Origin: Roseinatronobacter alkalisoli
GTDB lineage: Bacteria; Pseudomonadota; Alphaproteobacteria; Rhodobacterales; Rhodobacteraceae
Direction: 5' to 3'
Assembly (NCBI RefSeq): GCF_028745735.1
Contig: NZ_JAQZSM010000031.1
Span: 1-35,733, forward strand
Length of the DNA: 35,733 nt
In this document: positions 32,128 through 35,733 of the stretch, one piece after another
Layout: each line of letters starts with the position of its first letter
How positions within the stretch are numbered: the stretch's first letter is position 1
Made by a program: the position numbers and the translations under genes
Notes under the pieces: generated by a model
Databases searched by the model: none
What the model saw: only the letters and a program-made list of their open reading frames with translations
What the model was told of the DNA's origin: nothing

Positions 32128-34505
32128 GAAACGCGCTTCTCATGCAGGATGAAATCCAGCCCGTCCCGTGTGGTCTGGGTTGTATCGTCGGCTTCCGGGC
32201 TGGCGGGATCAAAATCCGCACCAAAGGTCAGCACATGAACGGGAACATCCTTTTCGGTGCTGTCATCTGTCCCGCGCCTGCGGCGCGCCGGTTCGCGCAG
32301 CAATTCACGCAGCGTGCGGGGGATGGTCGTGATACTCAGCCACAGCACATAAAACAGCCCGGGCAATAGCCCTTTGGGCCGGGTTTCATTCTCGCGCAGG
32401 CGGCGCCAGTTTTCACTATTGGAAAAAATCAGGAACGCCACTGACTCGCGCGATTTCACTGGTTGATCCGCCACGAATTGCAGGCCAAGAAACAGCCCCT
32501 CGCCACTGCGGCTGACGGAACGTATCTCAACCAGAATATTGTGTTCAAAATCCTGCGCGTCGGGAAATTGCGGACGCATGCTCAGCACTGCCCCCCGTTC
32601 CAGCGACTGAAGTTGTGCCGCGACCGGGGTGCCGTCATCGGGGGTGCGCAGATGCAGACGCACGCCCCCGGTGGATGCGTCAACGATCCGCGCCGCCAGT
32701 TCAGGCCCCTTGTCATCTGCGCCGGGCAACCAGACGGTCGCGGGGGTATCGACTGCCAGCCGTGGCACCGAACGGCGCTGCTGCTTTTCGGAAATCGACC
32801 CCATCGCCAGCCCGGTAAGCAGGAAATTAAACAATGCCCAGCCACCGACCACTTCAATGGTTGTCCGGTCACCCGGAAAGATGACCCAGCGCAAAACCGC
32901 AGCACCCAGCCCTGCAGCCAGCAGCGCGAACAGCAGAAGAAGCGGCATATAGATGGGCGAGATGAAATTCTCGCTCAGGGTTTCATCCTTTGCTGTCACC
33001 GCAAACTTTGCCGCACGCGGTCGCAGGATTGTCTTCAGGATCTGTGTCCCCAGATATGGCGCCTGCGCCACCTCATAGACTTCAGATATCAACGGCCATC
33101 GGACATGACTGAAAAGCGCGTTCTGAACCAGAAAGCTGACCAGCAGATAGCTGACCATATAGGCCAGTACTTCCTCGCCGGTGGCGACGAATATTTCCAG
33201 TCCGAAGAAAAGGTAGAACAGTGGAATGACCAGAAAGCCCAGACGCACCAGCGGGAACAGCCAGAAGCTCATGGAATTGACATAGCAAAGGCGCTGTTGC
33301 GCTGACAGACCCCGCCGGAAAAGCGGGTTTTTCAGTAAAAGCATCTGCACCATGCCCGTGGCCCAGCGGCCACGTTGCTGGATGAATGTCGCGAAGGTTT
33401 CAGGCTGCAGCCCTGCGATCATGGCGCGGTTCAGATACATGCTTTCCCAGCCGCGTGAATGAATATCCAGCGCCGTTTCGGCATCCTCGGTGATTGTCTC
33501 GCCTGAAAAGCCGCCCACTTCATCCAGCGCTGCGCGGCGCAGAACAGCGGCAGAACCGCAGAAAAAGGCTCCACCCCACCGGTCCAGCCCCCGGTGAATA
33601 TTGGCATAGAACATTTCATTCTCGCTGGGGCATTGCCGCGCGAAGCCCAGATTGCGTTGGATCGGGTCAAGATTGATGAAAAAATGCGGTGTCTGCACAA
33701 GGAACAGGCGCGGGTTTTCAACGAAATAACCCACTGTGCGCGCCAGAAAATCGCGGCTGGGCACATGGTCGGCGTCAAAGACCACGACCAGATCACCGTT
33801 CAGCTTTTCCAGTGCCGCGCTCATGTTACCGGCCTTGGCATGTTCGTTGCGGCGGCGTGTGGTGTACATCACGTCCAGCTCACGGCACATTTTCTGCAAT
33901 TCAGCGCGGCGGGCCCGTGATGCTGCTGCGATGGTCGGGTCGGCATGTGCGCAGCGCTCGTCAGTGCCGCCATCATCGCAAAGCACCACGCGCATCTTGT
34001 CCCTGGGGTAGAATATCTGTTTGGCCGCCGACAGCGTGATGCTCAGCATTTCGACCGGTTCATTATACGAAGGCACAAGGATATCGACACTGGGAAGCTC
34101 CGCCGCCCGCACCCGTTTCGGCAGATCGTGGTCAATGGGGTCGGCGTTCACGAAAGCTGTCAGGAAAAACACGGCAATCGCATAGGTTTCGACCGCGAAC
34201 AGCAACAGCGCCACCACAAAGGATACCGGCGCATCCAGCATGGGCAGCGTTTCGGTCAACCGCCAGACCCAGTAGCGCAGGATCAGCATGCTGGCCACGG
34301 CCAGCATTGCCAGACGCGGCACGATATGGCGGCGGGCAAAGGGTTTCGCAACAAGGACAATCGCAACTGCGATAATGCCAAGCAGCGCCTGCACCTGCGT
34401 TGAGGTGGGCGTGCCGGCCAACACCACGATCGGCACCATCAGAACCACCCAGAGCAGACCAAGTGCAACCGCAGCGCCTCGTCCTGATTGCGCAAGGATA
34501 CTCAT
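32124..34505 (-). CDS. bcsA: Cellulose synthase catalytic subunit BcsA (c-di-GMP-activated)
   Basis: A 793-residue inner-membrane glycosyltransferase (family 2) that polymerises UDP-glucose into beta-1,4-glucan and exports it. About eight membrane helices flank the catalytic domain. Active-site motifs are DDG (177-179), DADH (244-247), FFCGS (314-318), TED (339-341) and QRGRW (377-381); the gating loop FAVTAK is at 501-506. The C-terminal PilZ domain carries RxxxR at 578-582 and DxSxxG at 609-614, the c-di-GMP-binding residues, so activation by c-di-GMP is expected. It follows bcsN with a 4-base overlap. All key residues are present, so the enzyme should be functional. Confidence 0.96.
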   Translation of the reverse strand: MSILAQSGRGAAVALGLLWVVLMVPIVVLAGTPTSTQVQALLGIIAVAIVLVAKPFARRHIVPRLAMLAVASMLILRYWVWRLTETLPMLDAPVSFVVALLLFAVETYAIAVFFLTAFVNADPIDHDLPKRVRAAELPSVDILVPSYNEPVEMLSITLSAAKQIFYPRDKMRVVLCDDGGTDERCAHADPTIAAASRARRAELQKMCRELDVMYTTRRRNEHAKAGNMSAALEKLNGDLVVVFDADHVPSRDFLARTVGYFVENPRLFLVQTPHFFINLDPIQRNLGFARQCPSENEMFYANIHRGLDRWGGAFFCGSAAVLRRAALDEVGGFSGETITEDAETALDIHSRGWESMYLNRAMIAGLQPETFATFIQQRGRWATGMVQMLLLKNPLFRRGLSAQQRLCYVNSMSFWLFPLVRLGFLVIPLFYLFFGLEIFVATGEEVLAYMVSYLLVSFLVQNALFSHVRWPLISEVYEVAQAPYLGTQILKTILRPRAAKFAVTAKDETLSENFISPIYMPLLLLFALLAAGLGAAVLRWVIFPGDRTTIEVVGGWALFNFLLTGLAMGSISEKQQRRSVPRLAVDTPATVWLPGADDKGPELAARIVDASTGGVRLHLRTPDDGTPVAAQLQSLERGAVLSMRPQFPDAQDFEHNILVEIRSVSRSGEGLFLGLQFVADQPVKSRESVAFLIFSNSENWRRLRENETRPKGLLPGLFYVLWLSITTIPRTLRELLREPARRRRGTDDSTEKDVPVHVLTFGADFDPASPEADDTTQTTRDGLDFILHEKRVS

Positions 34506-35161
34506 GGTGCTGGTGCCGCCAATGGCGCCAGCGTGCGCGAGGCTGTGCCGCGCGCAGGTTGCCCCACATGCCCGGCGCTGGCGGGTTCAAGCGCGGCCTG
34601 CGCAGAGCCGCGCACACAATTGCGCATCAGCAAATCAAGCGCGCCCGCATTGCGCGGCAACACCCGCGTTTGCACAGTCATGCGGCGCACAGCAAGTACA
34701 CAGGTCGTCCCTGCGCCATTGCTCCATTCCGCCCAGGTCAGGGCGCCTGCGGCATCTTCGGTTGTACGCATCACCTGCAGATCGTCTTCGGTGAAGGGTT
34801 CAGGCAGCCCGCCGGATTGCTCCAGCACATCCCGCAGCCGCATCACCCCCGGTGATTGCCCCGGTATCATGCGCAGATAGATGAAATTGTCGCGCGGCAA
34901 TGCTGTCTGGTTCGACAGGGCAATCTGCTGTTCAGAAATGCGCCCGTCCCGGCGTGCCAGAAGCATCTGGGCATTGGGTGCATATATCCATGCGTTCTGC
35001 AATGGTGTTGCCTGCCATTCGCTGCGCAAAGCACGGCTTTGCGATTCCCCGAAGGTGGCAAGTGACTGGTTGCACGCCGCCAACAGAAAAAGACCCCCTG
35101 CAAGTGCAATATGCACGAGAACGGATCGACGCAAAAACGGATGCGCGAAAATATGCTTCAA
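34502..35161 (-). CDS. bcsN: Cellulose biosynthesis protein BcsN (lipoprotein)
   Basis: A 219-residue protein with an N-terminal lipoprotein signal ending in the lipobox LLAAC (Cys30), so it should be anchored in a membrane facing the periplasm. Its place directly before bcsA with a 4-base overlap, its size, and the block LPRDNFIYLRMIPGQSPGVM fit the BcsN family found in alphaproteobacterial cellulose operons, whose biochemical role is not established. The C-terminus is Ala/Pro-rich and probably flexible. It is the first gene of the operon that runs to the diguanylate cyclase. If not BcsN, it is an unassigned operon-specific lipoprotein. Confidence 0.7.
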   Translation of the reverse strand: MKHIFAHPFLRRSVLVHIALAGGLFLLAACNQSLATFGESQSRALRSEWQATPLQNAWIYAPNAQMLLARRDGRISEQQIALSNQTALPRDNFIYLRMIPGQSPGVMRLRDVLEQSGGLPEPFTEDDLQVMRTTEDAAGALTWAEWSNGAGTTCVLAVRRMTVQTRVLPRNAGALDLLMRNCVRGSAQAALEPASAGHVGQPARGTASRTLAPLAAPAP

Positions 35162-35191
35162 AGCCCCACCCCGGTCACACTTATGCTTATG

Positions 35192-35205
35192 TGTGATAAA
35201 TCACA
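35192..35205. promoter_or_regulatory. Inverted repeat TGTGAT-AA-ATCACA before bcsN
   Basis: A perfect 6-base inverted repeat with two central bases lies 30 bases upstream of the bcsN start. Total length and arm words resemble sites of the CRP/FNR superfamily (TGTGA...TCACA), although the spacing of four bases between TGTGA and TCACA is shorter than the CRP consensus of six. It overlaps the expected promoter, so it would act as an operator. The binding protein is unknown. Confidence 0.5.
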
Positions 35206-35240
35206 TATTACGCCCTTTGATTGACAGATGGCAACATTTA

Positions 35241-35257
35241 AACACGTTTTACGTGTT
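35241..35257. promoter_or_regulatory. Inverted repeat AACACGT-TTT-ACGTGTT before bcsN
   Basis: A perfect 7-base inverted repeat with a 3-base centre lies 79 bases upstream of the bcsN start. Its distance suits a regulator site upstream of the promoter. The sequence does not match an operator I can name, and no gene for its regulator is identified. Confidence 0.5.
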
Positions 35258-35502
35258 CATCGGCGAAAATATGAAAAACCAGACCCAGCAGCCCGACCAG
35301 CCGCCCGTTCAACCACACGCGGCTGGGATGCTGCGAAACCGTCGGCAAGTGCGTGCGGCCGGGTTGCGCCGTTCAGCATGGTCCGGGGCGGGGTCGCTAT
35401 TGATGGCGGCATATGACTGCCTGCGATGCCGACATCGTTGGCATCATCACTTCGGGGTCAGAATTGGCCGCCGCTTCGGTCCGGTTGATCTGGAACTTCC
35501 CC

Positions 35503-35733
35503 TTATTTAGCGCGCAAGACTTTGAGTCCGCAGTGTTGGAATTGGGTGAGGTGTTGTTGTGTGATATCGTTGTCTGTGATGAGGAGATTGACGCGGTCTA
35601 GTCCGCCGAGAGAGGAGAAGGAGACACGTCCTATTTTGCTGGAATCGGCGAGCAGGACGACTTCGCTTGCGGCCTTGATCATGGCGTTTTTGACATAGAT
35701 ATCGCCCAGGGCCGGGTATGTCAGGCCGCTGTC
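35503..35733 (-). CDS. DeoR/GlpR-family transcriptional regulator, C-terminal part (cut by window edge)
   Basis: The minus strand is open from the right edge to a TAA at 35505-35503 and encodes 76 residues. They read as the end of the sugar-phosphate sensor domain of DeoR-type repressors: KNAMIKAASEVVLLADSSKI is the family's block before the C-terminus, followed by GRVSFSSLGGLDRVNLLITD. The N-terminal DNA-binding domain lies outside the window. Such proteins usually repress sugar or polyol genes until a phosphorylated sugar binds. It is read in the same direction as the cellulose operon, about 340 bases upstream, and is unlikely to be co-transcribed with it. Codon use is slightly less GC-rich at third positions than its neighbours. 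Confidence 0.85.
   Translation of the reverse strand, partial: DSGLTYPALGDIYVKNAMIKAASEVVLLADSSKIGRVSFSSLGGLDRVNLLITDNDITQQHLTQFQHCGLKVLRAK

Larger units (their letters stand above)
35162..35502. other. Intergenic region upstream of the cellulose operon
   Basis: About 340 bases separate bcsN from the DeoR-type fragment. The first 100 bases before bcsN are AT-rich and hold two inverted repeats listed separately, so the operon promoter should lie here. The remainder (about 35270-35500) can be read on the plus strand as a 79-codon frame starting at 35271, but with no ribosome site or recognisable domain; I do not call it a gene. Confidence 0.5.

Noticed and set aside
30820-32152. Plus-strand frames of about 300 codons opposite bcsB
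   Set aside because: They are mirror frames of a GC-rich gene with a clear signal peptide, anchor helix and operon overlaps; the frames show no domains, ribosome sites or membrane pattern.
32463-33305. 280-codon plus-strand frame opposite bcsA
   Set aside because: bcsA on the other strand has every catalytic and PilZ motif; the opposite frame is Gln/Arg/His-rich shadow sequence.
35271-35510. 79-codon plus-strand frame starting MKNQTQQPDQPP between bcsN and the DeoR-type fragment
   Set aside because: No ribosome site or known domain, and it runs into the opposite DeoR gene end; kept only as a remark in the intergenic entry.
1-35733. CRISPR array, tRNA or rRNA genes, prophage genes, toxin-antitoxin pair
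   Set aside because: No regularly spaced direct repeats, no cloverleaf or rRNA sequence, no phage structural genes and no recognisable toxin or antitoxin were found while reading both strands.

Overview
The window looks like part of a large extrachromosomal replicon (plasmid or chromid) of an alphaproteobacterium, most likely a member of the Rhodobacterales. The main reasons are a complete repABC replication and partition cassette in the middle (about 15.3-18.9 kb), FadR-type GntR regulators paired with family-5 ABC and TRAP transporters, an alphaproteobacterial cellulose operon headed by bcsN, and the GC-rich, tightly packed codon style. The taxonomic statement is inference from gene content; no database was searched.

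Layout, left to right. 1-774 is the 3' part of an ISL3-type transposase cut by the window edge. 0.97-9.3 kb is a sugar or sugar-acid uptake and catabolism locus: on the minus strand a mannonate dehydratase followed by a FadR-type regulator, and divergently a family-5 ABC importer (binding protein, two permeases, two ATPases) ending in an AGE/YihS-like sugar isomerase. 9.8-14.4 kb is a second sugar-acid locus: another FadR-type regulator, a three-part TRAP importer and an L-idonate 5-dehydrogenase-like enzyme. A 0.9 kb non-coding, partly AT-rich stretch leads into repA-repB-repC. The repB-repC gap holds a predicted antisense ctRNA with promoter and terminator and a set of competing hairpins in the repC leader. 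Three copies of a TTGTCCGCGGACAA-type palindrome, one inside repC and two after it, are the likely partition sites.

Right of the replication module lie, on the minus strand, a VOC-family protein, a DrrAB-type ABC exporter and an MFS exporter. An Lrp/AsnC regulator, a piperideine-6-carboxylate (aminoadipate semialdehyde) dehydrogenase and a pipecolate-oxidase-like flavoenzyme follow on the plus strand, together suggesting pipecolate/lysine catabolism. From 35.16 down to 26.08 kb the minus strand is one long, mostly translationally coupled operon: bcsN, bcsA, bcsB, bcsZ, a secreted TPR protein, a small 85-residue protein and a GAF-GGDEF diguanylate cyclase. It therefore encodes cellulose synthesis together with a probable source of its activator c-di-GMP. 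The right edge cuts the C-terminal part of a DeoR/GlpR-type regulator.

Nothing here is an obviously unprecedented system. The points most worth a second look are the repC leader/ctRNA architecture with a parS-like palindrome inside repC, the unstudied small protein coupled to the cyclase in the cellulose operon, the barrel-less TPR protein in place of a full BcsC, and the pairing of a peptide-type ABC importer with mannonate/mannose enzymes.
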